64,000 nt of DNA. Source: Archilochus colubris. Taxonomy: Eukaryota > Chordata > Aves > Apodiformes > Trochilidae. The notes beneath the pieces are model-generated. The model was not told the origin of the DNA. It worked only from the letters and a program-made list of their open reading frames with translations, and did not search any database. How positions within the stretch are numbered: the first letter of the stretch is position 1; each line of letters begins with the position of its first letter. The stretch covers positions 34,263,593 through 34,327,592 of the forward strand of contig CM041091.1 in the NCBI GenBank assembly GCA_023079485.1, in the 5' to 3' direction. Shown here piece after piece: positions 31,211-44,900 of this stretch. The position numbers and the translations under genes were made by a program.

Positions 31211-34200
31211 TGACACTCGGGCTGCAGGAAGCCCTAGAAACCATGATTCCTCACCAGAGGAATTTCCATCCCATGACAATGCAGAACCCACCCCCCTTCA
31301 AGATGTGATTTCTACCCTGTAAGTACTGCAGAGCACAAGGCCCAGCCCAGAGACCCTCAAAGCGTGTTCACTGCTAATTACTGGCTGGGGTAATTGGCCT
31401 GCTGGAAGACTTTCCTCATGCAAAGTCAGTGCTCAGAGTCACCTCTTTCCTCAGCTTGTTTTTGCACTTCTGAGGAAAAAAAAGAAACAAAAAAAAACCA
31501 AAAAACGAATTAGAAAAACCCAAAAAAAAACAAAAAAACAAAAACGCAGGGAGATAGATCAGAGCTGTCTAAAAGTCAAGGAGGGAAGGGCAGAGGAACA
31601 AACCAGGCTGTGAGGTCTCTGCACCCCTCCTGCAGATATTGCTTTCCTGGGGTAAAACCAATCAGTGCCCCCGTGGGGTGGGGAGAAGTCATTAGAGGCT
31701 GCCAGGTTCCTGCAGCCCTGCCCAGGCACCCATCAGCTCTCTGCCTCCCTGCTCCTCAGCTGGTGTCACTCCACCACTGCCTTTACATATCAGCTAAATC
31801 TGAATTGATGATGGGTACAGTGTTTGTAATCCTACATCAAGCAGAGCTCGTGTCTGGCGTTTATTTGTGCTATTGCTTTGGCAGCTTCTTCCAGAGCCTC
31901 CTCTCATCTGACATGTCAGGTCTACAATCAAAGAGGAGTAGTGAATTCACTTTTACAGTTAGGCAAGCTGAATGCTATTACCCGTGTATTTGTCACCAAC
32001 CTGCAGATCCCAGCCTCTAATCTGCCATCTGGATGGATGCTACAAAGTTAAGAGCCAGGGACATGCATTTCTCAGTAACTACCTGCTGTCAGCTATTATT
32101 TTAAGGATCCTGTGATTTTCTTTTATTTTGACTAAAAAAAACAAGGCAGCTGCAGTAATAAAAAGGCATATCAACTAGTCACTTTCTGGCAGATTTGTCA
32201 CTGGTGTGGATACAGTAGTGGTATTTTTTGTTAGCAAATGTATACAGCAGAATATAATACTGTAAATCTGTAGTGCGTTCTTCACAAAGGGAAAAAGAAA
32301 AAAAATCCTTTTTAGAACCTTGTATACCAGTCAACAAAATAAAAAATGAAAACGTATTTGTTTTCACCTTATTGTACACATGTATTATATTTTTCTTTTA
32401 CAATATTGTCCATTGTGTGCTACATGCTTTGTAAATACTGTGTTTGGTTTTAAAAATCGCTGCTGTCCTCCTGTTTTAGTGCAGTTCTGATGCTGCATAC
32501 TCAGTTACTGCCCAAGTCCCAGGCTGTAAATATTTGCTAAGAAGAATTGGAGGTTTTATGTTTGGAGAATCTGGAGAATAAGATTAACTTTTCAATTAAC
32601 AATTGAACAATTAACAATTTTCAAATTAATTTATTATAATAATGCTTTGAAAAAACACAGGCAAGAAATGCAATGATGGAAAAGTATACTGGACCAAATT
32701 AATCCCTTGAGTGACTCCATTTCAGTCAACATAGTTATATCAGGATACAATGAAAATTAATTGTTATTAGTATGAATATGAAGCAACTGATGAGAAGAGT
32801 ATAAGAGTGCAAAAATGTACCCCCAGCTCAGCTCCTGTGGCAGTAGCCCCAGATACAGATGTTGGGATAGCTTTACCAGCAGAAAGTGACCAAAAGCAGA
32901 GATCTGGCTTCTTGTGCAGGTCCCACCCCAGCAGAGATGGCCTACAAAACCGTGCCAGGAAAATTCAGAGATGGAGGCAACTGGAGCAAGGGGCTGGTCC
33001 TGATCAGCAAGGCTGATATTCCCAGTTCCAGTAGATGAAGCAGCTATGGCCTCCTTACCACCAGGGTGGCCTCAACCAACCTCCCCCCTGCTAATGCAGC
33101 CCAGGAATATTGGACAAGCACATGCCAAAGCAAATTATAGAATTAAATTACTCCCACACCTTCACCATACAGCTCAGCCAGGGCTGTGGCCACTACAGGA
33201 GCAGCTACAATTGTTGGGCAACACCAAAAGGAAAAGCCCCATTCCTTTCCCTTCTGTTTCTACAAGCCACGAGTGACTCTCCAACTATATTTCAGGAACT
33301 AAATGAAAAATCAGGTTTAAACTGAATCCTGATAGCAGTAGGATTACAGCTGAAACACTGAGAGCACTGTGTAAACATTGCTGGTAGTAAAGGCTGTGGA
33401 GCTGAGTGCTCTGTAAGTCAATCTTCACTCAGATGGGCTCAGTTCAGTCGCAGTTAGGATGAACTCAACCATGAAGTCTTGTCAGACACACAGACTTCAG
33501 ACAACTGGATTTATCTACGTGTAACCAAAGCCAAATGTCAGTCCCCCAACTCTGCATTTCTGAAGTGTGTGGCCATACAAGCACCAGGAGAGCTGGGCAG
33601 AGACCTTCAGGAAGTGCCCTTGGCAGGAGGAGCCTGTCCTCCAAAAGAGATATTTTCTGCCCCTTTCCTAAAAAGGTTTCACTGTGGAAAACAGCAAAAA
33701 AGCCTGTTCACTTTTAAAATTTCATGGGAAACTGACGTTTTTCTTGAATCACGGGATTTTTCCTTATTTTTCCAGAAAAGTATATCATCAAAATATCTTT
33801 AAAAATCATATATTGCTTTTAAAATAACATATATATTTTTAATGCTCTATTACACTACCTAGAGAGCAGACCAGCTTCAGACCTCTAACTTCATGTAAAT
33901 GATGCGTAGTTCACTAGAGAAATAAGAGGCAGCTTATTTCATTTTTCCTGAAAATACCATGTCTGAACACAGTGATTTTGGTAAAATATTGCAGCCAGCA
34001 AAATTCTTGATGGGTCATTTCACCTCAGTGATGTTTTGGGGTAAACGAGAGGATGTGGCAGTTTTGGGGGAGAAGGTAATCAGTGGGCTCACCTCTCTCC
34101 TGACATCCATCCACCTTGAGAAGGAGGCAGCAGGACCTGCTGAGAGGCTGGGCAGCAGCTTTGATCCTGGCTTTCCAAACTGCAGCCAGTTTATTCCAGG

Positions 34201-37200
34201 CAGGAGAGGAGCAATCTGCATGCTTTATTTATTCTTTTCAGAGCTGTCAAAAGATCACTCCTTCAGAGAGGGCAGGAGGGTTCAAATCCTTGCACGGGAA
34301 GTTAATCTTCAATATGAAAGAAAACGCAGGATTAGTTAGTATGAAATTCTGCTAATAGATTAAAAGACTCTCTCGCAACCTTTTAAGGTTATTTATTAGT
34401 AATTTATTAATACAGTTAGAACAAAAACGACTGTTGTTTTCAGAATTCATTTCTCAGGCTGCAGGCTTATACCAGATGACACTCGGGCTCTGGCTCTTTG
34501 GGAATACACATCAAACCCTGGTTCATAATTTATGTAATGACATATACTTGGACACTGATTAGCTACCTTATCAGCCCTGTAATAAAGGAAGCATAACCCC
34601 TAGTTTATCATTCATTTATCTGAAGTCATTTTGAATAATATCACAAGATTGTAATGTAATCATTATGCTGTACAGCATGTGTGGGCCAGTACACTACACT
34701 GTCAGTGTCAGAGGACTGTCATAGTTCATACTACTTAATTTGCTCACTTCTTACACATTTATGAAATTGGAGTCAACAGTCTGGTGGAGCAGTAATATTC
34801 CGGGCAAGAGACTTACACAAATTGTTAATAGGGTGTTCAACAGGAGTCTGAAGAAGTCTGAGAGAAGATGAAAATGTGTTTAGTGGTGGAATTGAATAGG
34901 TGGGTGAGGAGCAGGTTGAGTTTCCCTCCGTGTCCTCCATCCAATGTACCCACAGAGTTGGTTGAGGCTTTCTCTGGGTGTGAGGATGAGATGCAAGGAT
35001 GTCCTGCATCCCACTGTGTCTGTGGAGGGCAGAAGGCAAGGGGAGCATGGGGACATCTTGGGAACTCAAGCGCTTGTCCTTCCTAGGGCTGCCTGTGGGT
35101 TTATCACCAGCTTTCACTGTAGTTCAGATCTTCATTTTGGAGGCCGAAGTTTTGGAGATGTCTTTAATTCAGGAAGAGGTTTCTACCCCTTCTAGGCTGG
35201 GAGACAACTTTGAAAACATGAACTGGTCGTGTCCAAAAGAGTGGGGAAAAAACCTCCCTGTACATATATAAACATAGGTTTCTGCTGGTGTCAGGGAATT
35301 CAGTGCCAGCTTTCCAGTTTTTGAGTGTCTGAGTGGCACAAGAACCATAAGATTACAATAAAACACACAGAAAAAAGCAGGAAAAGGAGGCAGAAGTGAA
35401 ACACCAGGAAAGTTGGCTCAGTACCTGCTCATCCCTGCCCCCCCTCCATGAATACTCTGTATTCATGTCCCCTCAATGCTTAATTTTATGGCCTTGGCCT
35501 GATCTCTGCTGTCCTGCAGCAGGGTGTGAGGTGACAATAGATGGGAAGAGAAGCACAAACAGCATCTTAGTGCCCAAAGATGAGAAATGGAGGATTTGGG
35601 TGATCTTTGCTGCAGGGGGCCGGGGGCAGATGGAGGGGGCCCAGAGCTCCCTGGCTGGGAACATCGCAGCCCTGCAGCCCTGATGGATGAGTGGGGCTGA
35701 TGGATAGAAAAGCTGGTGACAAGTGGCACTGAGATAATGATTGCTGGGCAGCAGGAGCCATTAGGGTGTCATGGAAAAACCCCAAGATTAATGAACAGCA
35801 CAAGTTGGATAAGTAATGAAAAAAAAGGGGAAGGGGATGGAAAGAGTAGCATAATGTTTATTTTAAGGCAGTTAATCAAAAGAAGCAAATAATTAAAGCT
35901 GCAGTGATTTCCTGACAGCGGTTTAATGAAATTATAACTGCAAAAAATAAAGTAGAAATAAAACAGTGCTGAGCACCAGTCTCCAGTGGGAAGGGTGGAA
36001 GTGCCCCTCCAGCCAGCCCCAGCAGAGCTGACGTGAGATGTCTTTTCCTTCTGTGGCTGCCAAGCAGCTCGGGTGCCATGCTCTGCAGCACTGCTGCTCA
36101 TCCATCAGACAGAAATAATTACCTCACGAATAAAGATTAAATGTTTACTGTAAAAACAATTAAATTTGTTTCTAGTACTTTTTAATGCAAGACAGTAAAA
36201 GCAAATGATTTAATCATCAATCTTGCATCCAACACTTATTGGCCAGAAACGTAATTCCATTTAAAATTTTATTTCTGTTAGAATAAAAACATATTCCATG
36301 GCAGATTTCTTGGCAATTGGTAACTCTTCAATAAATTTTGTCACCTGAGTTCAAAGTTGATGTTAAAAAGAACACAGAGAGCAGGGAATTATCTGTGAAC
36401 ACCAAAGAGGGGAGGGGATGAGTGGGGGAGCAGGGGGCTCCCAGACCCCAATCCCTGTGGCCATCCCTGTCAGCATCCGCTCCGTGGGCATCAGATGCAC
36501 AATGAGGATCAAATGATATTAAATCCTCATGATTGCATCAAACCTGGTCAGAAGCAGATGATCCAAAAAATATAAAAGGAGTGTGTGATGCCCAGCACAG
36601 CTGGAATAGCTACGTAACCACACGCAGAAATGGGACTGAACCTAAAATAGGGATTCTCAGCTGAGAGCCACGTGGTGCATAAAACAAGCCAGGCCTCCTC
36701 CGAAAGACTGAATATTTAAATATGAATGAAACCTGTGAAGTTCTGATTCATGAAAAAAAAATGCTTAATATTGCAAGAAACAATTCCCACTTAAAACAGA
36801 TTTTATGATGTTCTTAAAAAAAATAATGAGTCAAATAAAGTGACCATAATACAAAGAAAGCAATATGGGCAAAGCTGTCATAATCTGATACAAAATACTG
36901 CAAAATCCCAGATCACTCCAATTTACAATTGCAATATGCCTAAAGTATAATGCAACCTGGAGGTTTGCAAATTTCAGTGCAGGCAGGAAAGCCAAAGTTG
37001 GGATAAGAAATATTCCTTTCTCCTTTGTGCAGTCATTTACCCCACTGTTAATGTTTTTACCTCCTAAATAAAGATGTCTTTGACAATTCTTGCTCTAGCA
37101 ATGAGTTAGCAGCATCTGGTGCCACTCCTGTACTTCTGGTGTCACAATTAATTCACATCATACATTATATGAAGTGAACTTCTTTCCAGCCTGCGACCAG

Positions 37201-39665
37201 TGCAAGTGCTTAACTGGGGAAGAGTTCAGCTTTCCTGCAAAGGGCATTTATTCCCTCAAGATACTGAAATAAAGCAGGAAAAGACATTCTGAATGGTTAA
37301 AAACTTCAAAGGCCTGCTCAAACACACTTATATTAGAAAATATTTTGAATATTTCTGCATTAGATATTCTCACTATATTACTCTTGAAGCACTTAAGGAG
37401 CAGTCTCTTTTTTCCTGTGGATACTTGCAAAAAAGCAGCATTTCAAGCATTTATCCACAACCACATTTGCTGTATTGCAAAATGAATAATGTAATCTGTG
37501 ATGTAAGTGCAGGAAGATGCAGCATTTATAAGATGGGATCTAGGCAAGGAACAGATATTAGACCACATAGTTTCAACATTTTTTTCCAAGGGCCTTTGGA
37601 AATGTTGTCAATACTGTCTGCTTGAGGGATGTAAGTGCTGCAAAGCACATATGCCTTCAGATTGCACCTTTGCCACCTTCCCAATAAAATGCAGCTAAAA
37701 TTTGAGAAACATGCTGTAACCTCCAATAATGATTCCTGTTGCACCACCCATCTGCACATCATGCTCTGCTATGGAGAGCAAATGATGCCATTAAGTAACC
37801 TGGAATGGAGAGCTCTTGGAAGGCATTGCTGGGTGGATTCAGGCACCTCCATCACCTCTGCCTGTCCCTAGCAGGGTGTGGGACAGTCCCCCCCGTGTCC
37901 CCTCCCCAGGAGCAAGCACTGGAAAAGGATGGACACCCCCTAATCCTTTCTTGAGCCCCTTCCCTCCCTTATCTGATTACTTTTCTTCTCCCCCATGTAT
38001 TCTCTCATCTTTCAAACTTAGTACTCAGTTTTTATTTATAATTTTCACTGGGGTTGAGCACCTGTGTTTTCAAACAGAATATAAAACAGATGTCAAGTAA
38101 TTACCACACAGCATTCTTTCACAGGACTGAAGGCACATTCCTCACACCTATTATTCTAATTTTGCTCCCTTTTCAGGTCATCTTTTAATTTAGGGATATT
38201 TTGTGCTTTCAGAGACTGCGACAAATGGGGGAAAAAACAACACCCTTGAAGTTTCTCCAGGATCTACTCATGTGCATATGGCACTCGGAGGGGAAGGAGG
38301 CAGCGATCTGCTTTGCTAATGCAAAATAAAAGGTAACAAGATGGTGTTAAAAGCATGGAGCAAACACTGAGTCAGCTTCCAGAGCCTGTCTGTAACTTTT
38401 TAAACTTTTTTGCCATTTCAGCAACACACCTGGAGTCCTGGTGGTTCAGAAAGGGGCAGTCAAGTTGTGTTCCTGGTCTGGGTGGGGAAAAACAGTCACT
38501 GCTTTTTAAAAAGTAGGAAGGTGTAAATCACAACTGTTTAAACCAGACTTTGCCTGTGATTAATCTTTCCAGGGATGCTGTCAAGTCCTCAGGATTTTAA
38601 TTACTGTAAAGTCAAATCTTTATTTATTAAACATTCCAGCTGTACTGGCTTTAGCTAAAAGCTGCACTCCTCAGTACCTGCTAATTACAACATGCACCAA
38701 ATGCACCAAAACTTCCATCCAATTCCCCAGTAGCAAGAAATCTTCTGCAATATCAGCCTCCCCATCCACTTCATTTATCTTTTTCCTCTTAAACTTTGCC
38801 AGGTTCCCTTCCTCTTTGCCCCATATCCCCCCTGCCACCCCAAGAGCTGCCACAAGGCTCTCTGAGCCTTTGGGATCTGCTGGTGCAGGGACAGCTCTGT
38901 CCCAGTGCAGGGAGCACCAAAGGTGGGATGGATGTGGGCACCTGAGCTGGTGCAGCATCCTCCTCCCAGCAGATGGCTGTGACACTGGGGTGGCTCCACA
39001 AATCTACCTTTGGAAGGGACTTTCCATCCAGACATCTCCCTGTCAGTGCATTCTGATGATAAACCTAGTTCTGATATGATGTTGAGATCTAGTTTCATTA
39101 GAAATAATGAAAAAATGATTGATAATATGTTCATATAAATTGTAATCTTCACAAGGTTCTGATACTAGGTAATTGTTGGTTACCAGCTTTAACTATCTCT
39201 CCAGTAGCTTTATTTTCCAGTAGCTGTGCAAGAGGTAAAAACAAACAAATAACAACAGCAGCAACAACAAAACCTCAAATAAACAAAAAAAAACAACCCA
39301 ACAAAAAATCTTCCTCTGTTTACCTTAGTGTTCAATTGATCATTTACCTTCTGTGACATCCATAATGCTTCTGGAAATGAGCTTCATGTGTTCTTACTCA
39401 CTGTGGTGGGAGCAGGTTCTGGAAGTGGACATGGTAGCACTGGAGTAAAGCTGCTAATTTAGGTCAGAACCAGAACCAGGTAGTAATTTGCTATCAGTGA
39501 TTGCAAGACATGTCCTGCAGCTGCAGCCCCAGAAAGAGCCTGATAAGCAAAACCTGTTCTCACTCACCTGGTAGTGCTCTAAACCTGAAATCTTTCTCCA
39601 AACCCAGAAGAGAATCCCAGTCCTGCTGCTGCCTGAATTACAGACAGCTTCATCCTATCTGCACC
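31211..39665. other. Long unique stretch, AT-rich, no gene seen
   Basis: Contains an A-rich low-complexity block at 31,475-31,546 and AT-rich, repeat-free parts at 31,760-32,700, 33,780-33,960, 34,340-34,770, 35,760-35,960, 36,120-37,000 and 38,560-38,690. A perfect palindrome CTGACATGTCAG lies at 31,908-31,919 and another, ATGCTGTACAGCAT, at 34,665-34,678. Frames up to 136 codons exist but lack protein features and overlap on both strands. No gene is called. Confidence 0.5.
31475..31546. repeat. A-rich low-complexity block
   Basis: Runs of A broken by single C or G (AAAAAAACCAAAAAACG-type) for about 70 bases. It may be a decayed poly(A) or simple sequence; no retroposon body is recognised on either side. 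Confidence 0.85.
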
Positions 39666-39696
39666 AGCACAATGTGAAAAATGCTCACATTGTGCT
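39666..39696. repeat. Perfect 12-bp hairpin with 7-nt loop
   Basis: AGCACAATGTGA at 39,666-39,677 and TCACATTGTGCT at 39,685-39,696 are exact reverse complements, separated by AAAATGC. The flanks do not pair. The stem is shorter than a miRNA precursor stem. It could be a DNA-transposon terminus pair, a protein-binding dyad or chance. Confidence 0.75.
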
Positions 39697-40381
39697 ACAT
39701 CTATCACATAATTAATCCCAATATTACTACACAAAATCTCATGTGTGATAATATTTTCCAGAAATGTTATGTTACAGAAAGGTCAAATATCATATAATTT
39801 TTCTGCTGGATCCTCCTTGGAGCCATGTTTACCCTAAGATATTAGGTTCCAGAAGGTAAAAGGAACAAGAGCATTTGATAGTCCACTGCATGGGGGTCGA
39901 TTAGATGCCAGGCACATCCCTGCCAGGCACCTGCTGGTTTTGGTGGTGGCACATGTTGGGGACAATCTTTTGTCTCTTTTATAGTGTGTGTGTATACATC
40001 CATACACCTATATAAATGTATATCTACACATATGAGAGCTACACCCCAGCAGATCCAGCCCTAAGGGTGGGACAGTGTTATTTTACATTTTGCTCAACAT
40101 TTTTTCCCAATCATTGAGTCTCTGCAGTCCTGAGCTTCACCAGCATTTTGGTTTGGGATCTTTCTTCCCAAGAAGAGGTTCAGCAGTGGGGTACCAGAGG
40201 AGGGAAATATTCTGAAGAGCTGTCACTCTCCTGGTACCATGGGAAAACTAAAACACAGGCTTCATGATACTGGGATTTGTTTCCTGTTTAAAAAGAAAAC
40301 CCAAATGAAACCAGTTTGACCAAGTTTTCCTCCAAATAAAAACAGTCAAGAAGGGATGATAATTTATCATGTTCCTACCTA
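39697..40381. other. Unique DNA, no gene seen
   Basis: AT-rich sequence with a loose TGTA/TATA-rich patch around 39,983-40,035. No repeat family or exon is recognised. Confidence 0.5.
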
Positions 40382-40436
40382 GAAAGGTTGGAACAGGTGA
40401 TTCTTGAGGTCCCCCCCAATCTGGCATTCTATGAAC
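40382..40436 (+). mobile_element. CR1-like 3' tail
   Basis: GAAAGGTTGGAACAGGTGAT, TCTTGAGGTCCCCCCCAATC and GGCATTCTATGAA match the last 55 or so bases of CR1 subfamilies that end GGTTGGACTAGATGATC...GGTCC...ATTCTATG. A clear octamer (ATTCTATG) is present at the end. Nothing upstream is recognised as CR1, so the insertion would be very short. Confidence 0.65.
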
Positions 40437-41865
40437 CTTCTCTAAATTCTTGCATTTCTGTTCCCCCATGAGAACAGAGATGCAGAGCAGTTCCTTTAGT
40501 TGGGAACCACCACACAGTGGGCTTGATCAACCATTCCTATTCACCCCTCTGTCACAACAAAAAAGGAAACTGAGCAAAGCAAATCCCTTTTTCTAACAGA
40601 CAATATTTTATGGATCCAAACCTACCAAAACAGAGGCAGTGTCCTGAATTCTGGGGGCCTTTTGCCCAGGTACTGCAAGTCAGTGACAGGCAGGATCTAA
40701 AGTAATTCTCTCCCTTGCTTTTGTCTTAACATGAAGGTGCTGTCAAACCATGAGAACATGGCCTTTTGAGCTCTGTATTGCTTTGTCTTTACTGAGCACA
40801 CAGAGTTCTGTCAAGCCTGGCTTTGGCTGGGTGTTTTGGATTTGGTTTGGTTTGGTTTTTGTTTAGTTTTTACTTCTTTCATTATTTCAAGTGCCTTTGA
40901 CAGTAATTTTCCCTTTGCTTAATTCAATCAGCTATTGATAAAATCCAAACTGAGCTGCTGAGTCCTTAAAAAGATGCTGGGTTTTTTTCTTCTTCTTTAA
41001 AAAGTACTACTGCCCGTATTTACTCTGAACCATCTGTTACACGTCTAATTAAAATATATTTGTAATGAGCTTATTAGTGCACAGAATATGTCCCGAACAG
41101 GATGTCAGTCAAGAAAGGATTGTTTTGGTAGATAATATACCTTAAACTCCTATTAGTTTAACAAAATAATGCATTGGTATTTTCATCCTGTATAAAAGCA
41201 GATTCAGAGAGGCCAAGCATTCACATACGTTTTGTAATAATTTCCTCTTCAAATATGTTGCTGCTCCTTTCTAATAGAGAGTCAGATGGCCTCTTATAAT
41301 TGCAGTATCAAATCTTTGCCTCAGTTTTCAACTGCAGGTGATTTCAAATGATTAAAGATGCACAACAGGGAATAAACAAAAATGCTTACATGCAATTATT
41401 TTTAATTAGTATTTGGCTATAAAGTGTGAGCCTTCATAAAAAAGTCTGTTATTCACATAAACATCTGTTACCATACACACAAGGAAACACACTGTAAGTC
41501 TGTCATCACATCACCAAAACAGAAAATACTAAGGAAGGCTGGACAGGAAAGCCAACACTTTGAGTTTTTAAACAAAAGATACAAGCGTAACTGCCAAAAC
41601 AGACACTGCACCACACCTTTCAATTAGCGTAGTTCACAATCAAAGGAAGAGCTATTACCAATGGAATTATACTTGAAAATGTTAAAATAGATGGAATTAT
41701 TCTTTGGAAACAATGGAATCTGTAAGCACAAGACGATTTCAAACTCTTTACTAATTTTGCACCAGCGAACATAATCAAAACGCTTCCTGTTTGCACGGTA
41801 TCTCTGGGTACTCTTCTGACAACTTTTTAAATCTTATTTTTTGTTCATTATTGAAGCTTTCTCAA

Positions 41866-41932
41866 GAAAAAAAAACAAAAAACAAAACAAAACCAAAAAA
41901 CCAAACAAAAAAAAAACCCCAAACCTCCAAAC
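41866..41932. repeat. A/C-rich low-complexity block
   Basis: Runs such as AAAAAAAACAAAAAACAAAA and CCAAACAAAAAAAAAACCCC fill about 65 bases. Simple sequence, not assigned to a retroposon. Confidence 0.85.
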
Positions 41933-44900
41933 GCCTGCTGTGGCACCAGCACATAAATAAACCTGCAGTGTTCAGCTCCTGCCTCATTTTACAGAACCCA
42001 ACTCAGGGACGTTGACATATTTTAAGCAAGCATGCAACAAACAGCAAAGTAAGAGAGATATACAGAGTGATATAAATTAATACCACAATAATTGATAGGT
42101 GGAGATAAGGTTGCTCTGCGGAATACTGAGAATAAAATGAAGAGGAGGTGTGAGAGTACCTTGCCCATGAATTACTGAATCGGTGGGAATTGCTGAGCTC
42201 CACTGCCAGGATGCTCTTGGAAATTCTTTGCTGCTGTAACACCTCCAGCAACCAAACTTAACACCTTACTCCCACCAACGGAGGAGTCTGCAGCATCAGC
42301 CACGTGATTTAAGAGCCCAAGCAACTCGGCTTAATTTGCATAAAGATAAAATCAATTGTTTAATTAAGGAGCACACATGACAGTATCTGCGGGTTGTGCC
42401 TCCGCGTTATCTGTATTCAGATCTGAGGGAGGAAAAAAAATCCCTGCACCTCAGTTGTGGCTCTGCTGGGACCAATAAGTAATGGTTACAGCAAAGCCAA
42501 CCTGGGGGTGCTGATCATCAGAAACATGGACAGAGACACCACATGTAATCCTGACCCAGCACCTTGACCCATTAATTGTGGGCACAAATCTTTCTGCATA
42601 TCCTGAGAGAGCTCATGTGTCTTAAAGTCCTCCCTTCATGAGCTGTTAATGAACGTCCTCTGGGTCCAGCTTCCTGTTCTAACCTGCACATCTTGGCCCA
42701 GAGAGAAGTCAAAAGTACCCTCAGAGTTTATAATGGCAAAGATGACCCTCTGCTGGAAAGCAGATCCGAATCTTTTCCAGCTCCCTTTGATTTACAAGCC
42801 TTCTCTTGCATATCAGCATTTCATATATCTTCCAAAGTGTCAGAAATATGAAAGTCATACATTACATGCAAAGAATGGCCCTGTTCATTACTATCATTTT
42901 ATTTATTTAACAAATACGGTATTTAATCAGAAGAAACTGACAGCTACAATTGTTTATTGCAATCATGCAACAGAACAATAAATAAACATTGCACATTAAG
43001 TAGTGGGTAGAAGGATAACTGAGAACATCCCATATAAAAAAAAAAATTCTTCCTAAGAATTCCTCACTAAGGGACAGTATTTGTAAATCTATTGACAATG
43101 AGCTCCAAAAAGATGGAGCAGTAAATAAAACACGTGAGGCCAGACAAGGTAGATTTTGCATTCAGACAAACAAATTAGTTTCTGGGTTGACTCCAGAACA
43201 GAACTGCTGCTTCCAGTCGGCTCTGAGCCAACACAAGAACAGGTTACCCTCCCACTCATCAACACCAAAAGCCACAGGAAAGTCTGATCTGCCTTTTAGT
43301 GATCACCAGGTTTCCATATCACAAAATGCAAATCTCCTCTTCATGTTTCAGACCCCTGACACAGAGTGGGCACATTGCAACCACCCCTCACCAGCTCCCA
43401 CCTCACCCCCTGGAGCAGGGGACCCTCCCAGGAGAAACTGGACCAGGTTCTGGCCTCCAGACCTTGAATACTTTTTAATTTCCTCCTCTTTTGCTTAAAT
43501 GACATTCTGTTCTCTGCTTTGCATGTCCCAACTTCATTGCAGAAAAGCAAAGAAAATGTATCTCTGCCTCAAAAGCTTCAGTTTTCCTGTTTCCTCCCTG
43601 GCTTTCTGCAAGGACAAGGTGAGCAGGGTGAGCTTTAAGACACCTTTCCTCACTTCAGTGAGAGTTTTGCAGGAGTTAGTGGAGCAGGAGTGTGTCTCAA
43701 TAGCTGACAAATGGCTGGGCCTCAGAGAAGAAATAACCATTTTCCTCCTGAAATTTGCTGCAGTGCCATGGCAGAGTGATGCTGCCCTCCACTGCATAGG
43801 GCTCCCCAGGTTGAGAATAAAGTCAGCACTTTTCTTTATTTCTCTTCTCATTCACTCTCTCCTCTGGTTTAAAAGCACCTATTATCCAGCACGGATTGCT
43901 AACACTGAGGGAAGAAGTTTTAACTCCTCATCCCTCCAGGCAAACTCTGAAGGAAAACATAAGCAGATCCATCCAGCAGTACCTGGCTGGGAGGTTTGCA
44001 GGACCTGGGGACAGCAGGGACCCACCAGGAGCATCCGACAGACCCAGGCAGCCTCTTCACCCCCTGCCCCTCTCCAAGGACAGTAGTTTTGAATGCAAAG
44101 GTCTCTTCATCTCCAGTGAAGAAGGGCCCTGTGCCACAGCACATAGCATCTGCTGACACCCAACACAGAGCAGGGGACAAGGGGCTGCTCAAGACAGGGC
44201 TATTCCCATGCCTCCTGCATTCTCCTGCCTCAGTCACTATGTCCAAGGCACAGATTTCATCTGTCTGCCCACAGCCAGGTGTGAATGAACTCATCCCAGT
44301 CTGAACCCACGGAACTGCACCTGAAAGTCAAGGGACAAAGGAGCCACAGACGGCAGCAAAGGAGGGGGAAAGGGCACCAGTTCCTCAAAAAGCTTTGGTG
44401 GCTCCACATATTTTAGTTTCAAGAGGCATGATTACCAAAAGGAAAATGCTAGAGCTGTTTAATTATTTATGTAGGTTAATTGTGAAGTTTTGTTTACTCA
44501 GCCACCATTTATTTATTTTTCCCAAAGAAGTTGATGGGAGTGACAAAGTGTATTAAGGCAGTGAATCCAGGAAGGTGAAACCTCCAGCACAGCCTCTTGG
44601 AGGAGGTAAGTTGAAGCTTTAGAAGATGGCTCTCTGCAGTCAGTAGGAACTCGATGCCTTCTATGAATGAGATACTTCAAAAGCATTTCTAAGTACTAAT
44701 TAATTCAAGTCCTAGAGATAAACAAAGCAGTGAGTACCAATTGTTCCTGCACCCACGTCAGCTTATTGTGAGGACTTCAAGTGAGTGTCACATCTTTGAA
44801 GAAGGAATTTCAGTTCTTGACTTTATAAATTAATCTGTCTCCAGAAGCCTCTTATTCCTCTAACATACAACTTAAAAACAGGATGTATTTGGGACTTGCC

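Noticed and set aside
34278..34289. GGGTTCAAATCC, a perfect tRNA B-box-like motif
   Set aside because: No A box at the expected distance upstream, no acceptor or anticodon stem can be formed, and the T stem pairs poorly.
39666..39696. miRNA precursor
   Set aside because: The stem is perfect but only 12 bp, with unpaired flanks.
43499..44086. 195-codon open frame on the + strand
   Set aside because: No recognisable domain, a competing frame on the other strand, no splice-supported borders and an unremarkable length for GC-moderate DNA.
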